DNA of 33,235 nt from Candidatus Omnitrophota bacterium (GTDB lineage Bacteria; Omnitrophota; Gorgyraeia; Aquiviventales; Aquiviventaceae). Below the pieces are notes generated by a model, which saw nothing but the letters and a program-made list of their open reading frames with translations, did no database searches and was not told where the DNA came from. The stretch spans positions 1 to 33,235 of the forward strand of contig JACPAY010000013.1 in NCBI GenBank assembly GCA_016180575.1. Reading direction: 5' to 3'. Shown here piece by piece: positions 5,022 through 11,601 of this stretch (its first letter is position 1; every line of letters starts with the position of its first letter). Both the position numbers and the translations under genes were made by a program.

Positions 5022-6101
5022 CTACTCGAGGTAGCGCGCGAGCACCCGCTGCACGACGGCGGCCGGCACGCGCTCCGTCACCACCACCCGGCCGATGCGG
5101 GTCGGCAGCACCCAGCGCGGGCGGCCGTGGATGAACTTCTTATCGTAGCGCAGCGCGCGCAGCACCGCAGCCCGCGGCACCGACCGGGCCCGCGTGGGCA
5201 AGCCGGCCGCCCGGATGAGCCGCGCGATCCGCTCGGCGTCTTTCCGCGGCAGCCATCCGAGTTCGGCTCCGAGGTCCGCGGCGGCGCACATCCCGATGGC
5301 GATCGCCTCGCCGTGCGTCCAGCGCCGGTAGCCGGTCGCGGCCTCCAGCGCGTGGCCCAGCGTGTGGCCGAAGTTCAGCCGCGCGCGCACGCCGCGCGTC
5401 TCCCGCTCATCGCGCGACACGATGGCCGCCTTGATGCGGCAGGAGCGCTCGAGCATCACGCGGACCGCCCGCGGCGACAGGTGGAGGCAGGCGGCGAGGT
5501 GCTGCTCGAGGTACGCGAAGAGCTGCCGGTCGGCGATCACCCCGTACTTGATCACCTCCGCGAGGCCTGACCGGCGCTGCCGCGGCGGCAGGGTGCGCAG
5601 CACGCGCACGTTGTGGCAGACGAACCGCGGCTGGTAGAACGCCCCCACCAGGTTCTTGCCCTGCGGGAGGTCCACGCCCACCTTCCCGCCGATCCCCGAA
5701 TCCACCTGCGCGAGGAGCGTCGTGGGCACCTGGATGTACGGCACCCCGCGGCGGAACAGCGCGGCCACCAGGCCCGTGAGGTCGCCGACCACGCCCCCGC
5801 CGAACGCGATGAGCAGGGGCGCGCGCATCGGCGCCGTGCGCCCGAGCTGCGCGATGACCCGCTCGACCATCGCGAAGGATTTCGACGACTCCGCCTCCGG
5901 TACGGCGAGCGTCGAGAGGCGCCACCCCGCCCGGCGCAGCGGCCCGAGCAGCGCGGGGCCGTAGCGGCCAAGCAGCCGCGCATGGGAGATGACCCATCCC
6001 TGGGTCGGCAGCCGCAGTCCGGCCAGCCATTCCGGGAGCCGGCGGTAGGAATCGGTGATCGCGATCCCGTAGGAGCGCTCGCCCAATCGAACGCGGATCA
6101 T
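5022..6101 (-). CDS. aroB: 3-dehydroquinate synthase
   Basis: A 359-residue AroB, normal length. It converts DAHP to 3-dehydroquinate in the shikimate pathway using NAD and a divalent metal. The NAD-binding and active-site block FGGGVVGDLTGLVAALFRRG, followed by PTTLLAQVDSGIGGKVGVDL and the metal-ligand region LNFGHTLGHALE, is fully conserved. The start ATG (6099-6101) overlaps the nnrE stop in an ATGA. Shikimate-pathway output feeds chorismate to the trp genes at 18568-30719, but the two loci are separate. Confidence 0.96.
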   Translation of the reverse strand: MIRVRLGERSYGIAITDSYRRLPEWLAGLRLPTQGWVISHARLLGRYGPALLGPLRRAGWRLSTLAVPEAESSKSFAMVERVIAQLGRTAPMRAPLLIAFGGGVVGDLTGLVAALFRRGVPYIQVPTTLLAQVDSGIGGKVGVDLPQGKNLVGAFYQPRFVCHNVRVLRTLPPRQRRSGLAEVIKYGVIADRQLFAYLEQHLAACLHLSPRAVRVMLERSCRIKAAIVSRDERETRGVRARLNFGHTLGHALEAATGYRRWTHGEAIAIGMCAAADLGAELGWLPRKDAERIARLIRAAGLPTRARSVPRAAVLRALRYDKKFIHGRPRWVLPTRIGRVVVTERVPAAVVQRVLARYLE

Positions 6102-6820
6102 GCCGCAGCGGTCTCCAGCAGCCTTCGGGGGATGGTGATGGGATCCACGACCAGCGTGCCCGTGTGCGCAGGCCCCTCCGCCAGGAGGCAGCCGCGTTTC
6201 GCCAGGCCGAAGGTCACCGTCATCGTCGCCCGGACCGCCACGCCCTGGATGCGGCCGGTGTCGGCGTCCAAGCCGGAGGGGATGTCCACGGCGACCACCG
6301 GCTTGCCCGATCGATTGATGCGCTCGATCATCGAGGCCGCCGGTTCCCGGACCGCCCCGCGGGCGCCGATGCCCAGCAGCGCGTCGATGACGAGGCGGCA
6401 CTCCGCGAGCCACTCATCCAGCGGCCCGAGCGCCTCGGCCGTGAGGCACTCGACCGGCGCAACCCCCAGCCCCCGGAGGATTCTCGCATACGCCGCCGGT
6501 TCCTCCCGCAGGCGGTCCAGCGGCCCGGTCACCGCCACCCGGAGCGGATGGCCGCGCTCATGCAGGTGCCGCGCCGCCGCCAACCCGTCGCCGCCGTTCC
6601 ATCCCGTGCCGCAACAGATGACCAGGGGGGCCGACGGATCCGGGACCAAGTGGTGGACCGCGCGGACCACCGCCAGGCCCGCGTGCTCCATGAGGAGCAG
6701 GCGGGGGATGCCGACCGCATCAATGGCCGACGCATCGATCTGCTGCATCCTGGCCACGGAGACGGCCCGGGAGAGGGGACTCGACGGTGCGCTAGGAGGA
6801 ACTCGAGGAGGGTGCGGCAC
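6098..6820 (-). CDS. nnrE: NAD(P)H-hydrate epimerase (YjeF N-terminal domain)
   Basis: A YjeF_N protein of about 215-240 residues that repairs damaged NAD(P)H by epimerising R- to S-hydrates. Hallmarks are AVSVARMQQIDASAIDAVG, the phosphate-binding CCGTGWNGGDGLAAARHL, VIDALLGIGARG and VAVDIPSGLDADTG. The C-terminal ADP-dependent dehydratase domain found in many bifunctional YjeF proteins is absent. The start is uncertain: homologs begin just before SVARM, and the only upstream in-frame candidate is a GTG at 6820, inside the 3' end of the small basic protein gene (29-nt overlap). A GTG at 6757 would cut into the conserved N-terminus. Overlaps aroB by 4 nt. Confidence 0.88.
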   Translation of the reverse strand: MPHPPRVPPSAPSSPLSRAVSVARMQQIDASAIDAVGIPRLLLMEHAGLAVVRAVHHLVPDPSAPLVICCGTGWNGGDGLAAARHLHERGHPLRVAVTGPLDRLREEPAAYARILRGLGVAPVECLTAEALGPLDEWLAECRLVIDALLGIGARGAVREPAASMIERINRSGKPVVAVDIPSGLDADTGRIQGVAVRATMTVTFGLAKRGCLLAEGPAHTGTLVVDPITIPRRLLETAAA

Positions 6821-7040
6821 CGGTGGCCGGCGCCTCCGCCGGCGCCTCTTCTTTTTCCTTCGCGGCCGCCTTGCGGACCTTCAGCTTGACCTGCTTGATC
6901 TTCGGCAACCCGTAGACCGAGCGCCCCTCGGGCCAGGCGCCCTGCGTCATGAGGTGGCGCACGCGCTCAAACCGCTTCAGGACGTTCCGCAGGGACGCGG
7001 TGACGCCCGTCGGGGTGCGCAGCGACGAGTGGATGGACAT
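6792..7040 (-). CDS. PVC-type small basic protein (TIGR04137-like)
   Basis: An 82-residue protein. The first 55 residues contain MSIHSSLRTPTG, RNVLKRFERVRHLM, and YGLPKIKQVKLKVRK, the pattern of the small basic protein conserved in Chlamydiae, Verrucomicrobia, Planctomycetes and Omnitrophota. It has been suggested to be ribosome-associated because of its size and charge. A low-complexity Ala/Glu/Pro/Ser tail ending in five serines follows, encoded partly by GC-rich inverted-repeat DNA. The ATG at 7038-7040 is unambiguous. This is the strongest taxonomic marker in the window. Confidence 0.88.
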   Translation of the reverse strand: MSIHSSLRTPTGVTASLRNVLKRFERVRHLMTQGAWPEGRSVYGLPKIKQVKLKVRKAAAKEKEEAPAEAPATGAAPSSSSS

Positions 7041-7055
7041 GAGCGATGGGTCCGG

Positions 7056-7700
7056 TTACAGCGCTCTCACGAAACAATCGCGATAGGCGGCCTTCAAGGC
7101 GCTCAGCTTCTCGGAGGCGTGCGTCTTCGAGGGGAACGGGCCGACATAGACCCGCGTGTGCCCGTTCAGGATCACGAGAAACGCCCGCTCGCCTTTGGCC
7201 TTCAGCCGCTCCATCTCCTGCCGGGCCAGCTGCGGCCGGCTGTACGTGACCACCTGGATCGCGTACCGCGACCCCCCCGACGGCGCCGCCGTTGGCGACG
7301 CGGCCTCGCCTGTTGAGGCGAGCCGGGTCGGCGGCTTCAACTTCGGGGTCGTCGCCGGCGCTGGCGAGGGCTTGCCCTTCGGAGCCTCGGCGGCCGCCTC
7401 CGCGGCCGGTGCCATATCCGTCGACGACGAACCGGAGCGGGCGGGCTGGCGCGGCGTCGCAGCGGCGGGCTGCTGGCGCGCCAGGAGCACGCGCTCCGAC
7501 CGGACCAGCTGCTTCCCGCGCTCCACGCCGCAGGCGAAGATGACCGTCACGCCGATCACGCCGGCCATCCCAACCAGCACCAGCTGGTCATGGCGCAACT
7601 GGAGGAAGATCCGGCCGACCAGCTCCCGATGCGGCCGACGCGGCGCCTGCGGCCGCAACTCAAACAGCTCTAACTGATTTTCACCGTGCTCCGCCGCCAT
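7056..7700 (-). CDS. SPOR-domain membrane protein
   Basis: A 214-residue bitopic protein. A cytoplasmic N-terminus of about 50 residues precedes one transmembrane helix (VLVGMAGVIGVTVIFACGV). A long Ala/Pro/Ser-rich periplasmic linker follows, then a C-terminal SPOR domain (YAIQVVTYSRPQLARQEMER...AFLVILNGHTRVYVGPF). SPOR domains bind denuded peptidoglycan glycans and target proteins to the division site. The ATG at 7698-7700 begins MAAEHGENQLELFEL. A promoter lies 13 nt upstream, so the leader is only a few nucleotides and has no ribosome-binding site. A short palindrome (CTCGCCT/AGGCGAG, 7309-7326) is embedded in the linker. Confidence 0.85.
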   Translation of the reverse strand: MAAEHGENQLELFELRPQAPRRPHRELVGRIFLQLRHDQLVLVGMAGVIGVTVIFACGVERGKQLVRSERVLLARQQPAAATPRQPARSGSSSTDMAPAAEAAAEAPKGKPSPAPATTPKLKPPTRLASTGEAASPTAAPSGGSRYAIQVVTYSRPQLARQEMERLKAKGERAFLVILNGHTRVYVGPFPSKTHASEKLSALKAAYRDCFVRAL

Positions 7701-7713
7701 CAAAGATGACGCT

Positions 7714-7742
7714 ATTGTACGTGATGGGACTTCGCGCGTCAA
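7714..7742 (-). promoter_or_regulatory. Promoter of SPOR gene, near-leaderless
   Basis: Minus-strand TTGACG (7737-7742), 17-nt spacer, TACAAT (7714-7719). With a start 6-7 nt after the -10 box, only about 6-7 nt would precede the ATG at 7700. Confidence 0.75.
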
Positions 7743-7746
7743 CTTC

Positions 7747-8367
7747 TCACGGGCCGCCGCGCGGACGGCCGGCCCGATGCTCGGTCCCGCGCAGGAGCCG
7801 GAGGATGTTCGCCCGATGGCGGGCGATGATCACCAGCGCAAGCGCACTACCCAGCCAGCGCTCCGGCAGGGGCCGATGCGCGAGGAGCTGGAGGAGCGGC
7901 AGCGTCGCGGCCGCGGCCAGCGACCCCACCGAAACGTAGCGCCAGATGAGAAACGAGCCGACCCACACCGCCAGGCACCCCGCGGCGATGAGCGGCACGG
8001 CGCCGACGAGGACGCCGATCGTCGTCGCCACGCCCTTCCCTCCCCTGAACCGGAGGAAGACGGGGAAGCTATGCCCCAGCACCGCCGCGAGCCCGCAGGC
8101 CAGCTGCGCCGCGGGCGTCACGGGCCGGGCGAGCCACGGGCTCATCCCCCACACGGCGATGAGCCCCTTGGCGACATCCAGGAGAAACACCACCGCCCCC
8201 GCTCCCATCCCCGCCACGCGCGTGACGTTGGTGGCGCCGACGTTCCCGCTGCCGACGGTCCGCACGTCCACGCGCTTGAGGCGCTTGACCAGCAGGTAGG
8301 CCGTGGGGATCGACCCCACGAGATACGAGCCCGTCAGGGCGAGGAGCGGTCCCCACGCGTCCATCAT
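7747..8367 (-). CDS. plsY: Glycerol-3-phosphate acyltransferase PlsY
   Basis: A 206-residue integral membrane protein with the PlsY signatures: SYLVGSIPTAYLLVK at the N-terminus, VGSGNVGATNVTRVAG (phosphate-binding motif), GHSFPVFLRFRGGKGVATTIG (second motif). It transfers acyl groups from acyl-phosphate to glycerol-3-phosphate in the first step of phospholipid synthesis. Start ATG ATG at 8362-8367 overlaps the der stop codon by one base (TGATG). PgsA, the downstream lipid enzyme, is encoded just beyond der, so this unit couples a ribosome-assembly GTPase with phospholipid synthesis. Confidence 0.95.
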   Translation of the reverse strand: MMDAWGPLLALTGSYLVGSIPTAYLLVKRLKRVDVRTVGSGNVGATNVTRVAGMGAGAVVFLLDVAKGLIAVWGMSPWLARPVTPAAQLACGLAAVLGHSFPVFLRFRGGKGVATTIGVLVGAVPLIAAGCLAVWVGSFLIWRYVSVGSLAAAATLPLLQLLAHRPLPERWLGSALALVIIARHRANILRLLRGTEHRAGRPRGGP

Positions 8368-9755
8368 CAGCGTCTGGCCCGCCGCGCCGGCGCCTCAACG
8401 ACGAGCCGGAGCGGCACGCCGGCCAAGTCGCCCGGCGCGTAGAGCGCCTTCTGGAGATAGTGGTGATACGACCCCGGCAGCCGGCCGGGCGGGGTGAGGC
8501 CCAGCTCGACCCGCACCGGGCGCCCCGGCACCCAGCGCGCCCGCGCAAGGCGGATCGCCCGGCCTCGGAGCCGCGGCGGGGGATGGGCCGCCCATGCGGC
8601 CCGCAGGCGCGCCAGGCACTCGGCCTCGTCCATCGGCCGGCGCATCCGCCGCGTGACGGCCAGCGCCAGCGTCAGGCTCCGCGACACCTGAAAGCCCGTC
8701 TTGGCGGAGATGGCGAGGACCGGCGCGAAGGCGGCAAACGGCAGCGCCTTCTGGACCGCGGCGGCCAGCGCCCGCGCGCTCGCCCGCTTCACCAGGTCCC
8801 ACTTGTTGACGAGCAGGACGAGCCCGCGCCCCGCCTCGCACACCTTGGCGACGAGCCGGCGGTCATCGCGCGTCACCCCCTGCGTCGCATCGAGCAGGAC
8901 CAGGGCGGCGTCGCACCGCTCAAGCGCCTGGATCGTGCGCGACATGGCGAAGAGGTCCACCGGATCCCTGACCTTCCGCCGGTGCCTGAGCCCCGCCGTG
9001 TCGACGAGGACCACCGGCTCTCCGCCGACGACGAGATGGCTGTCGACGGCGTCGCGGGTCGTGCCGGGCGTCTCGCTCACGATCACCCGCTCTTCCCGGA
9101 GGAGCGCGTTGAGGAGCGAGGATTTGCCGACGTTCTGGCGGCCGAGGATGGCGAGCGTCGCGGAGGGCCGGCGGGCGTCGTCGCGGCGCGGGGCGCCGCC
9201 TGCCTGCCGCGCCTCCGCAGCATCCGCTGGGCGTGGCGCAGGCAGGGCGGCGGACGCCAGGCTTCCGAGCAGGCGGTCGAGCAGATCGCCGGTGCCCCGC
9301 CCGTGCAGCGCCGAGATGGGCACCGGTTCCTCCACCCCGAGCGCGAAGAAGTCCGGGGGGACCGCGAGGCGGTGGTCCAGCTTGTTGATGGCCACCACCA
9401 GCGGCTTGCCGGCGAGGCGCACCCGCTCCAGGATCAGCTCATCGGCCGGCACGAGGCCCGCCTGCCCGTCGCAGACGAGCAGGACCGCGTCGGCCTCCTC
9501 GAGCGCCTGCCGGATCTGGCGCTGGACCGCTTCCGCGAGCCCGTTGCCCGCGCCCAGCTCAAAACCCCCGGTGTCGATCAGCGCAAATCGCGTCCCCCGC
9601 CACTCGGCCTGCCCATGGATCCGGTCGCGCGTCGTCCCGCGCGCGGGGGAGGTCACCGTCTGGCGTGATCCCACGAGGCGGTTGAACAGGGTGGATTTGC
9701 CGACGTTGGGACGCCCCACGATGGCGATGGCAGGCAGCGCGTCCTGGAGCCGCAT
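8367..9755 (-). CDS. der: Ribosome biogenesis GTPase Der (EngA)
   Basis: A 462-residue double-GTPase. The first G domain has GRPNVGKST (14-22) and a DTGG switch; the second has GRQNVGKSS and VDTAGLRH with NKWD as the G4 motif. A C-terminal KH-like domain ends the chain. Der acts in 50S subunit maturation. Residues about 170-186, in the linker between the two G domains (PAPRPADAAEARQAGG), are encoded by a 51-bp palindromic insert (9198-9248) also found in trpE. Start ATG at 9753-9755 is the family start. Confidence 0.95.
   Translation of the reverse strand: MRLQDALPAIAIVGRPNVGKSTLFNRLVGSRQTVTSPARGTTRDRIHGQAEWRGTRFALIDTGGFELGAGNGLAEAVQRQIRQALEEADAVLLVCDGQAGLVPADELILERVRLAGKPLVVAINKLDHRLAVPPDFFALGVEEPVPISALHGRGTGDLLDRLLGSLASAALPAPRPADAAEARQAGGAPRRDDARRPSATLAILGRQNVGKSSLLNALLREERVIVSETPGTTRDAVDSHLVVGGEPVVLVDTAGLRHRRKVRDPVDLFAMSRTIQALERCDAALVLLDATQGVTRDDRRLVAKVCEAGRGLVLLVNKWDLVKRASARALAAAVQKALPFAAFAPVLAISAKTGFQVSRSLTLALAVTRRMRRPMDEAECLARLRAAWAAHPPPRLRGRAIRLARARWVPGRPVRVELGLTPPGRLPGSYHHYLQKALYAPGDLAGVPLRLVVEAPARRARR
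9198..9248. repeat. 51-bp palindromic insert within der
   Basis: Left arm GCCTGCCTGCCGCGCC (9198-9213) is mirrored, with small gaps, by GGCGCAGGCAGGGC at the right end (9235-9248). It is the same length as the element at 30014-30064 in trpE and by hand count matches at 42 of 51 positions; the first 20 and last 11 bases are identical and the centre differs. It is translated in frame into the linker between the two G domains. Confidence 0.85.
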
Positions 9756-9778
9756 GGCGAGGGCACGGGCTGCCGCGC

Positions 9779-10321
9779 CTACCCGAGCAGGCGGATGCCC
9801 ACGCGGACGTAGCCAGCCGCCGACAGGACGGTCAGCGCGGCGGCCGCCGCGACGAGCCACGGCGTGCTGGCGAGGCCCAGGAGCACGGACGGGATGACGA
9901 GCATCTGCGCGAAGGTGGTCCACTTCCCGACCCAGTTGGGGCGGACGTTCCATCGGCCCCGGATGGCGAAGAGCACCATGGTCCCAGCCACCAGCAGGAT
10001 GTCGCGGCTGATCACGATGAGGTTGAACCACGCGGGGACGCGCATCCAGACCGGCAGCCCATGGATGGTGGCGCAGCTGATGAGCGTGCTCAGGATGAGG
10101 AACTTGTCGGCGATGGGGTCGAGGAGCGCGCCGAGCTCCGTCTGTTCGTGGTTGCGGCGGGCGAGGAAGCCGTCGACGGCATCCGAGAGGATCCCCACCA
10201 GGAACAGCCCCAGCGCCAGAAAGCGGAGCCAGTCGCGCGCCGGATGGTAGTACACGAGCGACGCCACGATCCCCGGGGCCAGCAAGATCCGGAAGATCGA
10301 GATCTTATTGGCCAGATTCAT
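9779..10321 (-). CDS. pgsA: CDP-diacylglycerol--glycerol-3-phosphate phosphatidyltransferase
   Basis: A 180-residue membrane protein with the CDP-alcohol phosphatidyltransferase motif D-x2-D-G-x2-A-R-x8-G-x3-D-x3-D, seen as SDAVDGFLARR and LGALLDPIADK. It begins MNLANKISIFRILLAPG, the standard PgsA opening. It makes phosphatidylglycerophosphate, the anionic phospholipid precursor. Several hydrophobic helices follow. The related CDP-alcohol transferases (for example for cardiolipin or inositol lipids) are alternatives, but sequence start and length favour PgsA. Confidence 0.88.
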   Translation of the reverse strand: MNLANKISIFRILLAPGIVASLVYYHPARDWLRFLALGLFLVGILSDAVDGFLARRNHEQTELGALLDPIADKFLILSTLISCATIHGLPVWMRVPAWFNLIVISRDILLVAGTMVLFAIRGRWNVRPNWVGKWTTFAQMLVIPSVLLGLASTPWLVAAAAALTVLSAAGYVRVGIRLLG

Positions 10322-10358
10322 CCCGCGGGGGGGATGGACGGGCTGGACCTCGGCGGCC

Positions 10359-10742
10359 TTATTCCTTGTACCGCAGCTCGACGCCGTGGGTGGGGCAGTA
10401 CTTGATGTCCTCGCCGTAGAGCTCCCCGCCGACCGGACAGAACTTCGTGCGGCCCGTCGCGAGCGGGGTGGACTGCTGCTGCGCCTTCTGCTCCTTCTCC
10501 TCGAGGGCGTGGCCGACCAGGCCGCCCCCGAGCGCCCCCAGCCCCGCGCCGATGGCGGTGCCGGCCCCGGCGTTGTCGCTCTGGTTCCCGACGATCGCGC
10601 CGGTCCCGGCGCCCAGCAGCCCGCCGAGCACCGCACCCTGCGTCGTCTTCGACTGGGCCGCCGTCCCCATGCTTTCGCACCCGCTCAGCAGGGCGGCCGC
10701 AACCGTCAACCCCACCAGACCGCTTCCAATGACATGCTTCAT
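10359..10742 (-). CDS. Glycine-zipper lipoprotein with C-terminal zinc-ribbon-like motif
   Basis: A 127-residue predicted lipoprotein. Signal peptide MKHVIGSGLVGLTVAAALLSGC ends in the lipobox LLSGC (Cys22). Residues 36-80 are a glycine-zipper repeat (GAVLGGLLGAGTGAIVG, then GTAIGAGLGALGGGLVG) that can form packed membrane helices. The C-terminus has CPVGGELYGEDIKYCPTHG, a CP-x-xG pair like a degenerate zinc ribbon and unusual for this family. ATG at 10740-10742 is preceded by AGGAGG at good spacing and a promoter at 10780-10808. Function not established. Confidence 0.82.
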   Translation of the reverse strand: MKHVIGSGLVGLTVAAALLSGCESMGTAAQSKTTQGAVLGGLLGAGTGAIVGNQSDNAGAGTAIGAGLGALGGGLVGHALEEKEQKAQQQSTPLATGRTKFCPVGGELYGEDIKYCPTHGVELRYKE

Positions 10743-10779
10743 GGCTCTGCCTCCTTGGTTTCGCCTCAAGACCACCCTC

Positions 10780-10808
10780 ACTCTAACACGAAGCCCCCCA
10801 GAACGCAA
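10780..10808 (-). promoter_or_regulatory. Promoter of glycine-zipper lipoprotein gene
   Basis: Minus-strand TTGCGT (10803-10808), 17-nt spacer, TAGAGT (10780-10785). Start near 10773, giving a leader of about 30 nt that includes the AGGAGG site. Confidence 0.7.
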
Positions 10809-10827
10809 CCCCGCCGCCTACCGGGTG

Positions 10828-10992
10828 GTGTCTCAATTTGGCGGGTGACGCAGAGCCGGGGACCCCGTCGCCTGCCCGCAGGCGAAGGCCGAGGACAGCC
10901 GACGGGGTGGCGGCGTCCTTCGACTCGGCCTTCGGCCTCGCCGAGCGACCCACGGGAGTCGAGGGACGGCAGGACCCGCCAAATTGAGACAC
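10828..10992. repeat. Palindromic element A, 19-bp perfect private arms
   Basis: GTGTCTCAATTTGGCGGGT (10828-10846) is the exact reverse complement of 10974-10992. Between them lies the family core GGGTGACGC...GACAGCCGACGGGGTGGCGGCG (module A) joined to module B, TCCTTCGACTCGG...GAGTCGAGGGACGGCAGGACCC. The outer 15 bp of the arms occur in no other copy. Located between the lepB stop and the lipoprotein promoter, with no T-tract, so not an ordinary terminator. Confidence 0.9.
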
Positions 10993-10998
10993 GACTGC

Positions 10999-11601
10999 CT
11001 ACCGGAGGGCGCGCCAGCGGGGGAGGGGCCAGAAGATGACCATGGCCCGCCCGATCAGGAGCCGTTTCGGCACGAAGCCCCAGAACCGGCTGTCGTGCGA
11101 GGAGCGGGAGTTGTCCCCCAGCACGAAGAAGGCGTCCTCCGGCACCGTCACCACCTCCCCCTCCGCGCCGTAGACCCCCTGGTTGGCGTAGCGGGTGGCG
11201 CCGAAGACCCCCTCCGCCACCGGGCGGCCGTCGATGAGGAGCCGGCCGTCCCGGATCTCCACCTGCTCGCCGCCGAACGCGGCCAGCCGCTTGATGAACG
11301 GCCGCTTGGGATCGTCGGGGTAGCGGAAGACGATGACCTCCCCCCGCCGCGGCGGCCGGAAGCGGTAGAGGAACTTGTTGACCAGGATGCGGTCCCCCTC
11401 GATGAGCGTCGGCCGCATGGAGCCGGAGGGGATCTTGAACGGCGCCATGACGAAGGTCCGGATGACCAGGGCCAGCGCCACCGCCCAGGCCAGCGACTCG
11501 AGGTTCTCGCGCCAGGCCGAGCCGGCGCCCTGCCGACCTGCCCCCACACCAGGGCTGGTGTGGGGGTCCCCGGTCCGCGCCGGCCGGCGAGCGCGGCTCA
11601 T
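10999..11601 (-). CDS. lepB: Signal peptidase I
   Basis: A 200-residue type I signal peptidase. It has a transmembrane helix at about 38-53, the catalytic serine S61 in IPSGSMRPTL, the catalytic lysine K104 in PFIKRLAAFGG, and the box E motif FFVLGDNSRSSHDSRFWGFV. It cleaves signal peptides of exported proteins at the outer face of the inner membrane. The ATG (11599-11601) overlaps the lepA stop in an ATGA. Residues 12-20 are encoded by a perfect 11-bp-arm palindrome (11541-11566), part of a Gly/Arg-rich N-terminal extension before the membrane helix. One membrane span is the short form common outside gamma-proteobacteria. Confidence 0.94.
   Translation of the reverse strand: MSRARRPARTGDPHTSPGVGAGRQGAGSAWRENLESLAWAVALALVIRTFVMAPFKIPSGSMRPTLIEGDRILVNKFLYRFRPPRRGEVIVFRYPDDPKRPFIKRLAAFGGEQVEIRDGRLLIDGRPVAEGVFGATRYANQGVYGAEGEVVTVPEDAFFVLGDNSRSSHDSRFWGFVPKRLLIGRAMVIFWPLPRWRALR
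11541..11566. repeat. Palindrome inside lepB coding region
   Basis: CCCCCACACCA (11541-11551) and TGGTGTGGGGG (11556-11566) are exact inverted repeats with a 4-nt loop. They encode residues 12-20 of the N-terminal extension of signal peptidase I, outside the catalytic region. Confidence 0.75.

Noticed and set aside
5613-7316. Long plus-strand open frame of 567 codons opposite aroB-nnrE
   Set aside because: It overlaps clearly conserved minus-strand genes aroB, nnrE and the small basic protein along its entire length, and its translation is low-complexity without motifs.
8368-10031. Fusion of der with pgsA suggested by a continuous frame
   Set aside because: The upstream part is out of the true pgsA frame; pgsA and der each have complete family-typical starts (10321 and 9755).
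10828-10992. Element A as a rho-independent terminator of lepB
   Set aside because: There is no T-tract on either strand, the loop is over 120 nt, and the same core appears at junctions where termination would break operons.
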